Shown here: positions 1 through 8,484 of the stretch, piece after piece
How positions within the stretch are numbered: the stretch's first letter is position 1
Layout of the letters: each line of letters begins with the position of its first letter
Source: Paracidovorax avenae ATCC 19860
GTDB taxonomy: Bacteria; Pseudomonadota; Gammaproteobacteria; Burkholderiales; Burkholderiaceae_C
Assembly: GCF_000176855.2 (NCBI RefSeq)
Contig: NC_015138.1
Coordinates: 248,001-312,000 of the forward strand
Length of the DNA: 64,000 nt
Direction: 5' to 3'
Made by a program: the position numbers and the translations under genes
The notes under the pieces: model-generated
What the model was told of the DNA's origin: nothing
The model's input: the letters and a program-made list of their open reading frames with translations, nothing else
The model's database searches: none

Positions 1-495
1 GATCCAGCCCTGCACCACGGGCACCAGCACGTCCTCGTAGTGGCTGCGGTTGAAGACCACGGTCTCGCCCGCCGCCGGCACCTGGGCATGGATGCGCCAG
101 AGGTAATCGTGCGCGCGCTCGGCCTCGGTGGGGGCTTTCCAGCCCACGGCGCGCACGCCCAGGGCGCTCATGCGGCCGAACACGCCGCGGACGGTGCCGT
201 CCTTGCCGGAGGTGTCGGTGCCCTGCAGCAGCACCAGCAGCTTGTAGCGCCGGTCGGCGTAGAACAGGTTCTGCAGCCCGTCCAGCTCCTCGGCCAGGGC
301 TTCCACGGCGGCCTTGTCCATGGCTTTCTCGCCCGAGGAAAACGGCTTGGCGCCGGGGTCGAAGCGTTCCAGGGGCAGGGGATCGGGCAGGCCCTTGCGG
401 AGGGCCGGGAGGCTGGCGAACTCCTTCGGTTGCCAGCCGGCCCATTGGCGGGCCAGGGCGGGGTCGATGCGGGAGAAGGGCGGGGAAAATTCCAT
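1..495 (-). CDS. Polyphosphate kinase 2 family protein (PPK2), N-terminal part
   Basis: Cytosolic enzyme expected to transfer phosphate between polyphosphate and nucleotides. The reading frame starts at 495 behind a GGAG-like ribosome site and runs off the left edge, so about 165 residues are visible. After a PPK2-typical N-terminal extension there is a Walker A-like loop, GTDTSGKDG, near residues 90-98. The sequence then continues through a WKAPTEAERAHDYLWR stretch to NRSHYEDVL, all characteristic of PPK2. The family normally has 250-300 residues, so the C-terminal half is missing. Direction of catalysis (ADP or GDP kinase) cannot be judged from this part. The gene stands alone, 92 bp from the amidase stop. 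Confidence 0.9.
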   Translation of the reverse strand, partial: MEFSPPFSRIDPALARQWAGWQPKEFASLPALRKGLPDPLPLERFDPGAKPFSSGEKAMDKAAVEALAEELDGLQNLFYADRRYKLLVLLQGTDTSGKDGTVRGVFGRMSALGVRAVGWKAPTEAERAHDYLWRIHAQVPAAGETVVFNRSHYEDVLVPVVQGWI

Positions 496-586
496 CGGTG
501 GGTGTCTCCTGGGCGATGGACCACTGTACCCGGCCCCCTGCGTGCCCTGCCGTGGGAGAAACGCGCTACCGCCGGGCCGCGCGCCT

Positions 587-2065
587 CTATTGCGCAGCTG
601 CCACGTGCACCTCCGGCCTTCGGCCATCGTTCCAGCGCCCGCCGAGCGCACGCTCGACCTGCGCTGCCAACTGCAGCAGCAGGCCGTCGTGGCCCTGCCG
701 GGCCTGTGCGTGGATGCCGAAGGGCAGGCCGTGGTCCTGCGCGCCCATGGGCAGGGAGATGGCCGGAATGCCGCAGAGGTTGGACAACGGCGTATAGGCG
801 AAGAACTGCCAGAGGTTGTCGAACCAGTCCAGCACGTCGGGGTTGCTGCTGGTGGTGAGGTATTCGGTGGTGCCCACGGGCGGCGTGGGCCGCGCGGTGA
901 TGGGGGTGAGCATGATGTCCCACTCCTCGAAGAAGGCGCCGAAGCCGCGCGCCGTGGTGTTGAACACGGTCTGCATGCGGTGGCGCTCGGCATAGGGCAG
1001 GCCGCGGCCCGCCTCCCAGATGCGGATGTTGATGGGCTCGATCAGGCCGGCGGGCGGGCGCTCCAGGCCGCGCCGCTCCAGCAGGCCGTTGATGACCTGG
1101 GCGAAGTTGCTGATGTAGCAGGTGGTCTGGGCACGGAAGGCGGCGCGCAGGTCCACCTGCGGCAGCGCCCACTCCACCTGGTGGCCCAGGCCTTCGAGGA
1201 AGCGGCCGGCCTTCTCCAGCTCGGCCACGATGGCGGGCGTGGCGCGGTAGTCGCCCCATTCGTGCGAGAGGGCGATGCGCAGCCGTGCCGGGTCGCGCCG
1301 GATCAGTTCGGTGTAGGGCTCGGGCGCGGTCCAGTAGGGCATGAACTCGCCCGGCGCGCCGCCCCGGCAGGCATCGACGAAGGCGGCGGTGTCGCGCACC
1401 GTGCGGCTGTGGCAGCCCTGGGTGGAGACGTAGCCCGTGATGTCCGAGGCATGGGGCGCGATGGAGAACACGCCGCGCGAGGGCTTGAGGCCGACGTTGC
1501 CGTTGAAGCCCGCGGGGATGCGGATGGAGCCGCCCCCGTCGGTGGCGTGCGACATCGGCACCACGCCCGCCGCCACGATGGCCGCCGTGCCGGCGGACGA
1601 GCCGCAGGTGGTGTAGCCGGTGTTCCAGGGGTTGCGCGTGACATAGACGGCCGGGTTCTCCGCCGAGCTGCACACGCCGAACTCCGGCGTGGTGGTGCGG
1701 CCCATGAGGTTCAGGCCCGCGCGGCGCATCTGCTGCACGAGCCAGGCGTCTTCGGTGGGGCGGTGGCCGCGCATGAAGAGCGAACCCTGCTCCTGCAGCC
1801 GGCCCGCCATGGTGGGGCCCAGGTCCTTCATGAAGAAGGGCACGCCGGCCAGCGGGCCGCCGGGCTGCATGCCGGCCTGCTGCGGGTCGGCCACCGCATC
1901 GGCGAAGACCTCGACCACCGCGCCCAGGGCGGGGTTGACCTTCGCCACGCCGGCCGCCGCCTGGGCGGCCAGTTCGGCGGGGGCCACCTCGCCCCGGCGC
2001 ACCAGTCCGGCCAGCCCTACCGCGTCCTGCGCGGCCCATTCGTCCCAACCCATCGCCAAGCCCAT
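587..2065 (-). CDS. Amidase signature family amidase
   Basis: Hydrolyses a carboxamide to acid plus ammonia; the substrate is not deducible. At 492 residues it has the usual size. The Ser-cisSer-Lys triad is visible: Lys80 in PFFMKDLGP, cis-Ser156 in CGSSAG and the nucleophile Ser180 in GGSIRIPAG, with the 24-residue Ser-Ser spacing typical of the family. There is no signal peptide, so it should be cytosolic. It is transcribed in the same direction as the PPK2 gene and the TonB receptor, but gaps of 68-92 bp argue against tight coupling. Bacterial relatives act on amino-acid amides, aryl amides or nitrile-derived amides. Confidence 0.9.
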   Translation of the reverse strand: MGLAMGWDEWAAQDAVGLAGLVRRGEVAPAELAAQAAAGVAKVNPALGAVVEVFADAVADPQQAGMQPGGPLAGVPFFMKDLGPTMAGRLQEQGSLFMRGHRPTEDAWLVQQMRRAGLNLMGRTTTPEFGVCSSAENPAVYVTRNPWNTGYTTCGSSAGTAAIVAAGVVPMSHATDGGGSIRIPAGFNGNVGLKPSRGVFSIAPHASDITGYVSTQGCHSRTVRDTAAFVDACRGGAPGEFMPYWTAPEPYTELIRRDPARLRIALSHEWGDYRATPAIVAELEKAGRFLEGLGHQVEWALPQVDLRAAFRAQTTCYISNFAQVINGLLERRGLERPPAGLIEPINIRIWEAGRGLPYAERHRMQTVFNTTARGFGAFFEEWDIMLTPITARPTPPVGTTEYLTTSSNPDVLDWFDNLWQFFAYTPLSNLCGIPAISLPMGAQDHGLPFGIHAQARQGHDGLLLQLAAQVERALGGRWNDGRRPEVHVAAAQ

Positions 2066-2133
2066 GTGCCAGCCTTCCGTTCGCGTTGTACGGCGGCAAG
2101 GTTACCGCGCATCGCGCGCGGCCCCGCTGGGGC

Positions 2134-4329
2134 TCAGAACTTGACCTGCACCCCCGCCACCACCTGCCGTCCCATGCCCGGGATGACGGCGATCGCGTTC
2201 CACGAGGCGGCGGCGTAGTGCTTGTCGAACAGGTTGTGGATGTCCAGCGTGAGCCGGGTGCGTTGGTCGATCTGCCAGTAGCCCGTGAGGCGCGCCGTGG
2301 TGTAGGCAGGCAGCCGGTAGGTATCGGTGGCGGTACCGGTGCGCTCGCCCACGTGCACGAGGCCGGCGCCCACGCCGTAGCGGCCGCCGGAGGCCAGGCG
2401 GTCTTCGCGGATGGCGAACAGGCCGGCGCTCACGCGCGGAATGCCCAGCAGGCGCTTGCCCACCAGGGCGGGATTGTTGTCGCGCAGCACCTCGGTGTCG
2501 GTGAAGGCGGCATTGGCCGTCAGGCGCCAGTGCGCATCCAGCCGGCCCGCCAGATCGGCTTCGAGGCCGCGGCTGCGCACCTCGCCCGCTGCCACGCTGA
2601 AGTTCCCGTTGTTCGGGTCGCGCGTGAGCACGTTGGTCTTGCGGATGTCGAACACCGCCATCGAGGCGTTCAGGCGCTGGTCGGCCGATTGCCACTTCGC
2701 GCCGGCTTCCCAGGCCTTGCCCTCCTGCGGATCGAAGGAATTGCCCGCGGCGTCGGTGCCGGCATTGGGGCGGAACGAGCGGCCGTAGGAGACATAGACC
2801 GAGCTGTCCGGCGTCACCATGTAGCTCAGGCCCACGCGCGGCGTGGCGGACGAGTGCTGCTGGTTCTGGCGCGTGTTCGCCATCCAGTTGACGAAATCCT
2901 CGTGGAAGCGGTCGAAGCGCAGGCCGGCCATCAGCTTCCAGCGTGGGGTCAGGTCGATCTGGTCCTGCAGGAACAGGCCGGTGGCGCGCAGGCGGTCGTC
3001 CTGCAGGTAGCCTTGCACCAGCGGGCCGCGCGGCACGTTGCCGTAGGTGGGGTTGTAGATGTCGATCGGGTATTTCTGGGCGGAATAGCGGATATCCTGC
3101 CCCATGTAGAGGCGCCACGATTCCAGGCCGGCCAGCACGGTGTGGCGCAGGCTGCCGGTGCTGAACCTGCCTTCCAGCTCGGCCTGCACCGACACGTCGC
3201 GCGACGGCAGGGTGCGCCAGCTGTCCGTGCGCGACAGCGTGCGCCCGTCGGCGCCCAGCAGGCCGATCTGGCCCGTGCCGAAATCCACGGCATTGCCGTA
3301 GAGCTCGGTTTCGCGGTAGGTGCCGCCGACGCGCGCGCGCCAGCCGCCGCCCAGGTCGTGGTCCAGGGTGAGCTGGTGCGTGTCGCCGTTGACGTGCAGG
3401 TTGCCGCGGTCGGGCTCCTGCAGGAAGCGGTCGGCGGGCAGGGCCAGGGCGTTGCCGTTCACCTGCACGACACCGCGGTCCAGCGGCGTGCGGATGCGGA
3501 TGATTTCCGCCTCGTACTGCAGCACGGTGTCGGCGCCCGGCGTCCAGGCGAAGGCGGGGGCGACCACGTACTTGCGGTTGTCCACGAGGCCCGTCCGGCT
3601 GGCGCCGTCCTCGGCCGCCACGTTCAGCCGGTAGGCCAGGTTCTGCGTGAGCGGGCCGGTCAGGTCCAGCGTGGCGCGGCGCATGCCCAGCGTGCCGATC
3701 TGCAGGCCGGCGGTGCGCGCGGCGGTGAACTGCGGCTTCTTGGTGACCACGTTGAGCGTGCCGCCGGGCTCGCTGCTGCCGTAGAGCGCGGCGGCCGGTC
3801 CTTTCAGGAATTCCACCCGCTCGATGGTGGCCGCGTCGCGCTGCGGACCGTAGCCGCGGCCGGAGGCGAAGCCGTTCAGCAGCGAGCCGCCTTCGGTGTT
3901 GCTGAAGCCGCGGATCGCGTAGTTGTCCCAGGTGCCGCCGAAGTCGTTCATGCGGGTGACGCCGCTCACGAAGTCCACCGTGTCGGCCAGTCGCGTGGCG
4001 CCCAGGTCCTCGATCAGCTGGCGCGGCACCACGCGCACGGCCTGCGGGGTCTCGATCAGGGGCGTATCGGTGCGCGTGGCCGCGGTCTGGCGCTGCGCGC
4101 CCTGGTAGCCGGAGCCGTCGGTGGCATCCTGCACGCGCACTTCCTGCAGCGTGGCGGTGGGGGCCGCCGGGGCCGTGGCGGCCTCCTGCGCATGGGCCAC
4201 GTGCGGGGCGGACAGTGTGGCGGCCAGCGCCAGCATGGCCTGCGCCAGCGGGGCGCGGCTGGGCATGGCAGGGCGCGATGGGGCCGCGGCCACGGCGGCC
4301 GGGATGGAAGGCGACGGGAGGGCAGGCAT
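2134..4329 (-). CDS. TonB-dependent siderophore receptor
   Basis: Outer-membrane ferric-siderophore importer of 731 residues. A signal peptide ends near AHAQ (about residue 48). The plug domain begins around TLQEVRVQD and contains the siderophore-receptor segments TPQAVRVVP and NYAIRGF. The beta-barrel ends in the C-terminal phenylalanine (VQVKF) required for outer-membrane insertion. ATG at 4329 is the longest start. ATG at 4266 would give a more usual 27-residue signal peptide, and neither has a good ribosome site. A Fur-box-like sequence lies about 120 bp upstream, fitting iron repression. No siderophore biosynthesis genes lie nearby, so the ligand is unknown and may be a xenosiderophore. 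Confidence 0.93.
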   Translation of the reverse strand: MPALPSPSIPAAVAAAPSRPAMPSRAPLAQAMLALAATLSAPHVAHAQEAATAPAAPTATLQEVRVQDATDGSGYQGAQRQTAATRTDTPLIETPQAVRVVPRQLIEDLGATRLADTVDFVSGVTRMNDFGGTWDNYAIRGFSNTEGGSLLNGFASGRGYGPQRDAATIERVEFLKGPAAALYGSSEPGGTLNVVTKKPQFTAARTAGLQIGTLGMRRATLDLTGPLTQNLAYRLNVAAEDGASRTGLVDNRKYVVAPAFAWTPGADTVLQYEAEIIRIRTPLDRGVVQVNGNALALPADRFLQEPDRGNLHVNGDTHQLTLDHDLGGGWRARVGGTYRETELYGNAVDFGTGQIGLLGADGRTLSRTDSWRTLPSRDVSVQAELEGRFSTGSLRHTVLAGLESWRLYMGQDIRYSAQKYPIDIYNPTYGNVPRGPLVQGYLQDDRLRATGLFLQDQIDLTPRWKLMAGLRFDRFHEDFVNWMANTRQNQQHSSATPRVGLSYMVTPDSSVYVSYGRSFRPNAGTDAAGNSFDPQEGKAWEAGAKWQSADQRLNASMAVFDIRKTNVLTRDPNNGNFSVAAGEVRSRGLEADLAGRLDAHWRLTANAAFTDTEVLRDNNPALVGKRLLGIPRVSAGLFAIREDRLASGGRYGVGAGLVHVGERTGTATDTYRLPAYTTARLTGYWQIDQRTRLTLDIHNLFDKHYAAASWNAIAVIPGMGRQVVAGVQVKF

Positions 4330-4445
4330 ATGCAGCAGGCCGGAGGAGGCTCCGGCGCGGGAGAAGACGCGAAAAGGACAGGGAACGGATCAGCGCGCAA
4401 CGGTGCGCAACTCGGCCGTGAAGGCGCCGAACTGTAACACCAGGT

Positions 4446-4462
4446 TGAGAACCAATCTCATT
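4446..4462 (-). promoter_or_regulatory. Candidate Fur box upstream of the siderophore receptor
   Basis: The sequence TGAGAACCAATCTCATT resembles the Fur consensus core (alternating GATAAT/ATTATC hexamers, often seen as TGAGAATnATTCTCA). It sits 117-133 bp upstream of the receptor start in the only sizeable gap on that side. The call rests on similarity and position only. Confidence 0.6.
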
Positions 4463-4516
4463 CGCTGTCGCATTGCCGCGACGCTGCCGCAGGGCTGCAC
4501 ACCCGGGCCATCGGAC

Positions 4517-4942
4517 TTACTTGAGGGGGTTTTCGGGTTCCTTGCCAGTCAGCGCCTTGTCCTTGCGGCAGACCGACAAAGGCTGGGTGCGTGACGAGAA
4601 GATGTGCGTCACTTCCTGCGTATCGGCGCGGGCGCTCAGCTTCAGGCAGGCGCAGCCGTAGCCTGCGCTGCCGGTGCCGGTCGCCACCCAGCGCGACTTG
4701 GGGAACGTCGGCCAGTCGCCTTCGGCCTGGTGGCCTCCCTGCATGCCGATGGTCCATTCCCCGTCCTTGTCCACCAGGGTCGCGTTGCCGGGCGTCGGGT
4801 TGTCGAACCAGCCGCAGCGCGTGGTCGTGTCGGGCGGCATCGCGGCGGCCGCGAACTGGCTGGCGCCCAGCCACAGCAGGGCATGGAGGACGCGGGCCGT
4901 CATCGGGCCGCGCAGGGTCTTCGGGGCAGTGCAGCGTGTCAT
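4517..4942 (-). CDS. Secreted DUF4087-family protein
   Basis: A 141-residue protein with an N-terminal signal peptide (LLWLGASQFAAAAMP; cleavage near residue 34). The small mature domain has the DUF4087 features TRCGWFDNPTPGN, a GEWTIGMQGG strand and GYGCACLKL. Four cysteines of the mature part (RCGW, GCAC, VCRK) could form two disulfides in the periplasm. The start at 4942 overlaps the stop of the upstream GH19-like gene as ATGA, so translation is probably coupled. ATG at 4903 is an alternative start. Function of the family is unknown. The position directly behind a lysozyme-like enzyme suggests an inhibitor or immunity role, which is inference. Confidence 0.85.
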   Translation of the reverse strand: MTRCTAPKTLRGPMTARVLHALLWLGASQFAAAAMPPDTTTRCGWFDNPTPGNATLVDKDGEWTIGMQGGHQAEGDWPTFPKSRWVATGTGSAGYGCACLKLSARADTQEVTHIFSSRTQPLSVCRKDKALTGKEPENPLK

Positions 4943-5841
4943 GGCTTGGGGGTGGCGGGTGTGGTGATGGCGTTCGGCCGGGCCTTCAGCAGGACCGCCT
5001 CGAATTTCCGGGCGATCTTGGCGATGTCTTCGGCGTGGTCGCTTCCGTTGACCATTTTCCGGGCCGACACGTAATCGGTCGCGTCCCCCGAGAAGTAGAG
5101 CGAGAACTTGCGCCCGTTCGCGAAGATGCCGCCCGTGCGCATGCCGTAGGACATCAGTGCATAGGCGGTCTCGGGCGTCTTGACCTGCTCCGGGTCCGTC
5201 AGCAACCCCAGCCCGCGGCCGAGCGCGACGCCTGCCTTGGCGTAGTTGGACCACCAGGTCAGCTGCACGTAGCCGCGCCCGTAATAGGCCTGCTCGATGC
5301 CGTCGTCGGCGTCGTAGGACTTGGTGGCGGCGCCGCCATCCTTGGTGCCCATCTTGGCGCCCTTGGTGAGCGGGGAGATGTCCCCGGCCGCCGTGACCGA
5401 GAACTGGTCGCCGTCCTGCTCGGTGATGCGTGCCCCGCCATCGGGCAGCAGCTTGACCTTGACGGGCTCGTGGTACTGCCGTCCCTTGCCGTGGCCGATC
5501 TCGGCCACGGGGGCCATGGTCATCAGCCACTTCTTCTGCTTGAGGACGACGGGCTGCCCGTGCTTGTCCACCAGCGGCTGCCCCTTCTTGTTCGTCGCCA
5601 CCTTGGTGACGGTGACCGGCGACGTGGTCTCCCACATCACGGTCGCGAGCATGTAGGCGGCCTGTCGCACGTCGTTGATGGCCGTGTCGCGCTCGATCAT
5701 GCCCAGCAGGGACAGCATGTCGGGAATGGCTGCGGCGTTGTACCTGCCGCTGGTGCCGAACTGCTGGGTGAATTGTTCCTGGAAAACGACCCGGTCATAG
5801 GGGCCGGTGTGCTGGTAATTGATTTTCTGCGGCGCAGGCAT
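4939..5841 (-). CDS. Glycoside hydrolase family 19-like (lysozyme/chitinase-type) protein
   Basis: Predicted to cleave peptidoglycan or chitin glycans. From MPAPQ the protein is 300 residues; an upstream in-frame ATG at 5931 exists but would overlap the LysR gene. A catalytic-type glutamate sits in AYMLATVMWETTS, and the family hallmark YYGRGYVQLTWWSNY follows. Between these two motifs lies an insertion rich in Lys and Gly that lysozyme-like GH19 members often carry. No signal peptide or membrane segment is seen, so export would need a phage-type holin or a type VI/other effector route. It overlaps the secreted DUF4087 gene by 4 bp (ATGA). Effector-immunity is one reading; a prophage-derived endolysin is another. 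Confidence 0.82.
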   Translation of the reverse strand: MPAPQKINYQHTGPYDRVVFQEQFTQQFGTSGRYNAAAIPDMLSLLGMIERDTAINDVRQAAYMLATVMWETTSPVTVTKVATNKKGQPLVDKHGQPVVLKQKKWLMTMAPVAEIGHGKGRQYHEPVKVKLLPDGGARITEQDGDQFSVTAAGDISPLTKGAKMGTKDGGAATKSYDADDGIEQAYYGRGYVQLTWWSNYAKAGVALGRGLGLLTDPEQVKTPETAYALMSYGMRTGGIFANGRKFSLYFSGDATDYVSARKMVNGSDHAEDIAKIARKFEAVLLKARPNAITTPATPKP

Positions 5842-5872
5842 GGACCCATCCGTGGAATGGAAACGCGCCAGT

Positions 5873-6844
5873 CTAGGACGCTCGTCCGTGGCTTTGTTTT
5901 GCCGGATGTAATTTCTGCAAGCCTGTATCACCTCCGCCGCCGCGGCCTGCGGGAGCCTGGGCGGACTGCCGCAGCCGCTCCACGAAGCGCCGTGCGCCCA
6001 GCCCCTGCGGCCGCTCCCTGGACCACACCACGTCCACCCACAACTCCACGCCGTTACTGAGGTTGTCGAACGGCATTTCCACGAGCGTGCCGGCCTGGAT
6101 GCGGGGCTCCACCAGTTCGCGCGGCTGCCAGCCCCAGCCCAGGCCGGCCTCGATGAGGCTGAGCGCGGCCAGGTGGTTGTCGGTGCGCCAGTGGTGGCGC
6201 GCGAACACGAAGCGCGGGTCGGTCTGCGCGAGATCGCGCCCGGCCACGACGATCTGGCGCGTGGTGGTCAGGTGGACCTCGCTCAGCGGCGCGCCCGCGG
6301 CGGCCTGCATCACGGGATGCTGCGGCGCGATGACGGCCACCAGCGTCTCGCTGCCCACTTCCTGGAAGCCTTCGCGCCCGTCCAGGCTGGACCGCTCGAA
6401 CACCAGCGCCAGCTGGGCGCGGCCCGCATGCAGCAGCGCCATGGCGTCGGCCTGCGGGGCGGCCAGCACTTCCGCCTGCAGCTGGGGGTACTCGGCAGTG
6501 AGCGCGGCCAGCGCCTCGGTCCAGGGGCCGGCCAGCAATTCGGGCGCGATGGCGATTGTCAGGCGCTCTTCCAGCCCCTGGGTGAGCGCGAGGGCCTGCG
6601 CGTTGAGCTGGCGCAGCTGCGCGCCCAGCAGCCGGGCCTGCGGCTCCAGCGCGCGGGCGGCGGGGGTGGGACGGGGCTCGCGCCCGCTGCGGTCGAAGAG
6701 CTGCACGTTGAGCTCGGCCTCCAGGTGGGCGATGGTCATGCTCACGGCCGAGGGCACGCGGGAAAGCGCCCGGGCGGCGGCCGAGAACGAGCCGTGGTCC
6801 AGCACGGCGAGAAAGACCTGCACGCTGTCGGAAGAAAAGGCCAT
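5873..6844 (-). CDS. LysR-family regulator divergent from PACE exporter
   Basis: Transcription regulator of 323 residues. The N-terminal winged helix-turn-helix covers about residues 4-62 (FLAVLDHGSFSAAARALSR ... LEAELNVQLFDRSGR), followed by a periplasmic-binding-like effector domain. It is divergently transcribed from the PACE-family exporter at 6916 with only 71 bp between starts, the usual arrangement for PACE pumps and their LysR regulators. Two short palindromes in that gap are likely operators. The C-terminal tail (after about residue 290) is rich in Gly and polar residues and is poorly conserved-looking. Inducer unknown; a cationic biocide or polyamine is plausible from what is known of PACE pumps. 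Confidence 0.93.
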   Translation of the reverse strand: MAFSSDSVQVFLAVLDHGSFSAAARALSRVPSAVSMTIAHLEAELNVQLFDRSGREPRPTPAARALEPQARLLGAQLRQLNAQALALTQGLEERLTIAIAPELLAGPWTEALAALTAEYPQLQAEVLAAPQADAMALLHAGRAQLALVFERSSLDGREGFQEVGSETLVAVIAPQHPVMQAAAGAPLSEVHLTTTRQIVVAGRDLAQTDPRFVFARHHWRTDNHLAALSLIEAGLGWGWQPRELVEPRIQAGTLVEMPFDNLSNGVELWVDVVWSRERPQGLGARRFVERLRQSAQAPAGRGGGGDTGLQKLHPAKQSHGRAS

Positions 6845-6856
6845 GGATCCGATGTA

Positions 6857-6893
6857 TCAGAAAAACTGAAAGAAGCTGACTTTATATATCAGC
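6857..6893. promoter_or_regulatory. Divergent LysR/PACE control region with two palindromes
   Basis: Two inverted repeats lie in the 71 bp gap: TCAG-n5-CTGA at 6857-6869 and GCTGA-n9-TCAGC at 6875-6893. The second encloses an AT-rich core (TTTATATAT) that could also be a -10 region. LysR proteins bind interrupted palindromes of this size, so these are candidate operator and autoregulation sites. Confidence 0.5.
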
Positions 6894-6915
6894 GTTGCGC
6901 ACATAAAGTACACCC

Positions 6916-7380
6916 ATGCTGTCCACTCCGTCTTCGCCCGTTTCCCGTCCATCCGGCCTGCAGGGCCCCGTGCGCCGCGTGGTGTACGTCACGCTCTACG
7001 AACTCATCGCCATCGCCTTCGCCACGTTCGGGATGATGTGGGCGACCGGCCAGGGCGCGGGCCATTCGGGCGCCGTCGCCGCGATCGCCTCGGGCATCGC
7101 CATCGTGTGGAACGTGGTGTTCAACTGGGCGTTCGAGCGCTGGGAATCGCGCCAGGCCGTGCGCGGGCGCAGCACCGCGCGGCGGGTGGCGCACGCGATC
7201 GGCTTCGAGGGCGGCCTGGCGATGGTGCTCGTGCCCGTGCTGGCCTGGTGGTTCGGCATCGGCCTGTGGGAGGCCTTCGTGATGGACATGGGTCTGCTGC
7301 TGTTCTTCCTGGGCTACACCTTCGTCTTCAACTGGGTGTTCGACCGCGTGTTCGGCCTGCCGGCCTCGGCGCAGGGCTGA
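6916..7380 (+). CDS. PACE-family (proteobacterial antimicrobial compound efflux) transporter
   Basis: Inner-membrane exporter of 154 residues made of two tandem bacterial transmembrane pair domains. Four hydrophobic segments are visible, near residues 25-45, 52-72, 95-117 and 124-145. Family hallmarks include RRVVYVTLYELIAIAF at the start of the first pair and the WNVVFNWAFERWE and FVFNWVFDRVF segments ending each pair. Relatives such as AceI export chlorhexidine, acriflavine and short-chain diamines by proton antiport. The divergent LysR gene is its probable regulator. Length and spacing match the family; the substrate is inferred. Confidence 0.92.
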   Translation: MLSTPSSPVSRPSGLQGPVRRVVYVTLYELIAIAFATFGMMWATGQGAGHSGAVAAIASGIAIVWNVVFNWAFERWESRQAVRGRSTARRVAHAIGFEGGLAMVLVPVLAWWFGIGLWEAFVMDMGLLLFFLGYTFVFNWVFDRVFGLPASAQG

Positions 7381-7399
7381 TGGGCTGCGCCCTCAGCAA

Positions 7400-7562
7400 G
7401 CCCCAGCGATCTACGGCGCCGCATCCCGCACACGGCCTGCAATGCCGGCGCGGCCCAGGCCAGCGGCAGCCGAGCAAGGGCCGCCCCGCAGCGAAGGCTG
7501 CGTCCCCCTGCCCGGCTTGCGCAGCAAGGCGAGAGCGGGGGGAAGGCCCGCAGGGCCTCAGG
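7400..7562 (-). repeat. Dispersed intergenic repeat, copy A
   Basis: Fills the gap between the PACE gene and the response regulator. Read on the minus strand it closely matches the plus strand at 13403-13525. Shared blocks include CCCCTGAGGC, GCGGGGCGGCCCTT and the GCCTGGG/CCGCGCCGG end, and short GC-rich hairpins are possible. No coding potential is evident. It looks like a member of a genus-specific intergenic repeat family. Confidence 0.65.
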
Positions 7563-8484
7563 GGGGTGTTTCCCATTGACCTGCCAGCGCGGCGGCGGCG
7601 GTGCGCGTCTCCACGCCGAGCTTCTCGAAGATGTGTTCCAGGTGCTTGTTCACCGTGCGCGGGCTCATGCCCAGGATGTCGGCGATGTCGCGGTTGGTCT
7701 TGCCCTTGGCGATCCAGGACAGTACCTCGGTCTCGCGCGGCGTGAGGTCCACGCGCGGCAGGCGCGCCGCGGGCTCCGCGCCGGCAGCCTGCACCGACAG
7801 CAGCAGCATGGTTTCGCCCAGGCCGCTGGCGCCCAGCGGGCGCGCCAGCAGGCGCTGGCCGGGCTCCAGCGCGGTGGCGCCTTCGCCGGCCTGCTGCGCC
7901 TGGGCCAGCCAGCGCGCCATGGCCGGCGCGGGGGCGGCATCGGCAGCGAAGGCGGCTTCCAGCCAGCGCGTGGCCTGGGGCGAGCGCCAGGCGATGCGGT
8001 CCTGGCCGTCGAGCACCACCACGCCCATGCCGGCCACGTCCACTGCCTCGCGCGCCAGCCGGGCGGCGCGGGCGTTGGCGACGTGCGTGGCCAGCCGGGC
8101 CAGCACCTCGGGCAGGCGCAGGGGCTTGACCACGTAGTCCACCCCGCCGGCCGCGAAGCCGCGCACGATCTGTTCGGTCTCCGACAGGCCGGTCATGAAC
8201 ACGATGGGCACGTGCGACCACGGCGGCGTGGCCTTGATGCGGGCGCAGAGCGTGAAGCCGTCGGTACCGGGCATGACGGCGTCCAGCAGCACGCCGTCGG
8301 GCACGGCGAGGTCGAAGCGCTCGAGCGCCTCGTCGGCGTCGCGCGCGGCCAGCACGGCGTAGCCTTCTGCGGCGAGCGCGTCGCCGAGCATGCGCAGCGT
8401 GGCGAGGTCGTCGTCCACCACGAGGATGGCGCGCCGCGCCGCGGCGGAGGAGGGGGAAGCGGGAGCGGGGTCAGGCGGGTTCAT
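7558..8484 (-). CDS. Response regulator with receiver, PAS-like linker and LuxR-type HTH
   Basis: DNA-binding output of the adjacent sensor kinase; 308 residues from the ATG at 8484. The receiver domain covers about residues 18-135: acidic pocket DDD near 24-26, phospho-acceptor Asp68 in LLDAVMPG, and the conserved Lys in VVKPL. A middle region (about 145-235) looks like a degenerate PAS fold (GMGVVVLDGQDRIAW). The C-terminal LuxR/FixJ helix-turn-helix is clear: LTPRETEVLSWIAKGKTNRDIA and SPRTVNKHLEHIFEKLGV. The start lies inside the kinase gene (14 bp overlap), so the pair is co-translated. It probably activates the divergent urt/fmd/ami genes and may bind the palindrome at 12003-12018. Confidence 0.92.
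   Translation of the reverse strand: MNPPDPAPASPSSAAARRAILVVDDDLATLRMLGDALAAEGYAVLAARDADEALERFDLAVPDGVLLDAVMPGTDGFTLCARIKATPPWSHVPIVFMTGLSETEQIVRGFAAGGVDYVVKPLRLPEVLARLATHVANARAARLAREAVDVAGMGVVVLDGQDRIAWRSPQATRWLEAAFAADAAPAPAMARWLAQAQQAGEGATALEPGQRLLARPLGASGLGETMLLLSVQAAGAEPAARLPRVDLTPRETEVLSWIAKGKTNRDIADILGMSPRTVNKHLEHIFEKLGVETRTAAAALAGQWETPP

Noticed and set aside
2086..4437. 783-codon plus-strand frame over the TonB receptor
   Set aside because: Antisense shadow typical of high-GC DNA; the minus-strand receptor is unmistakable.
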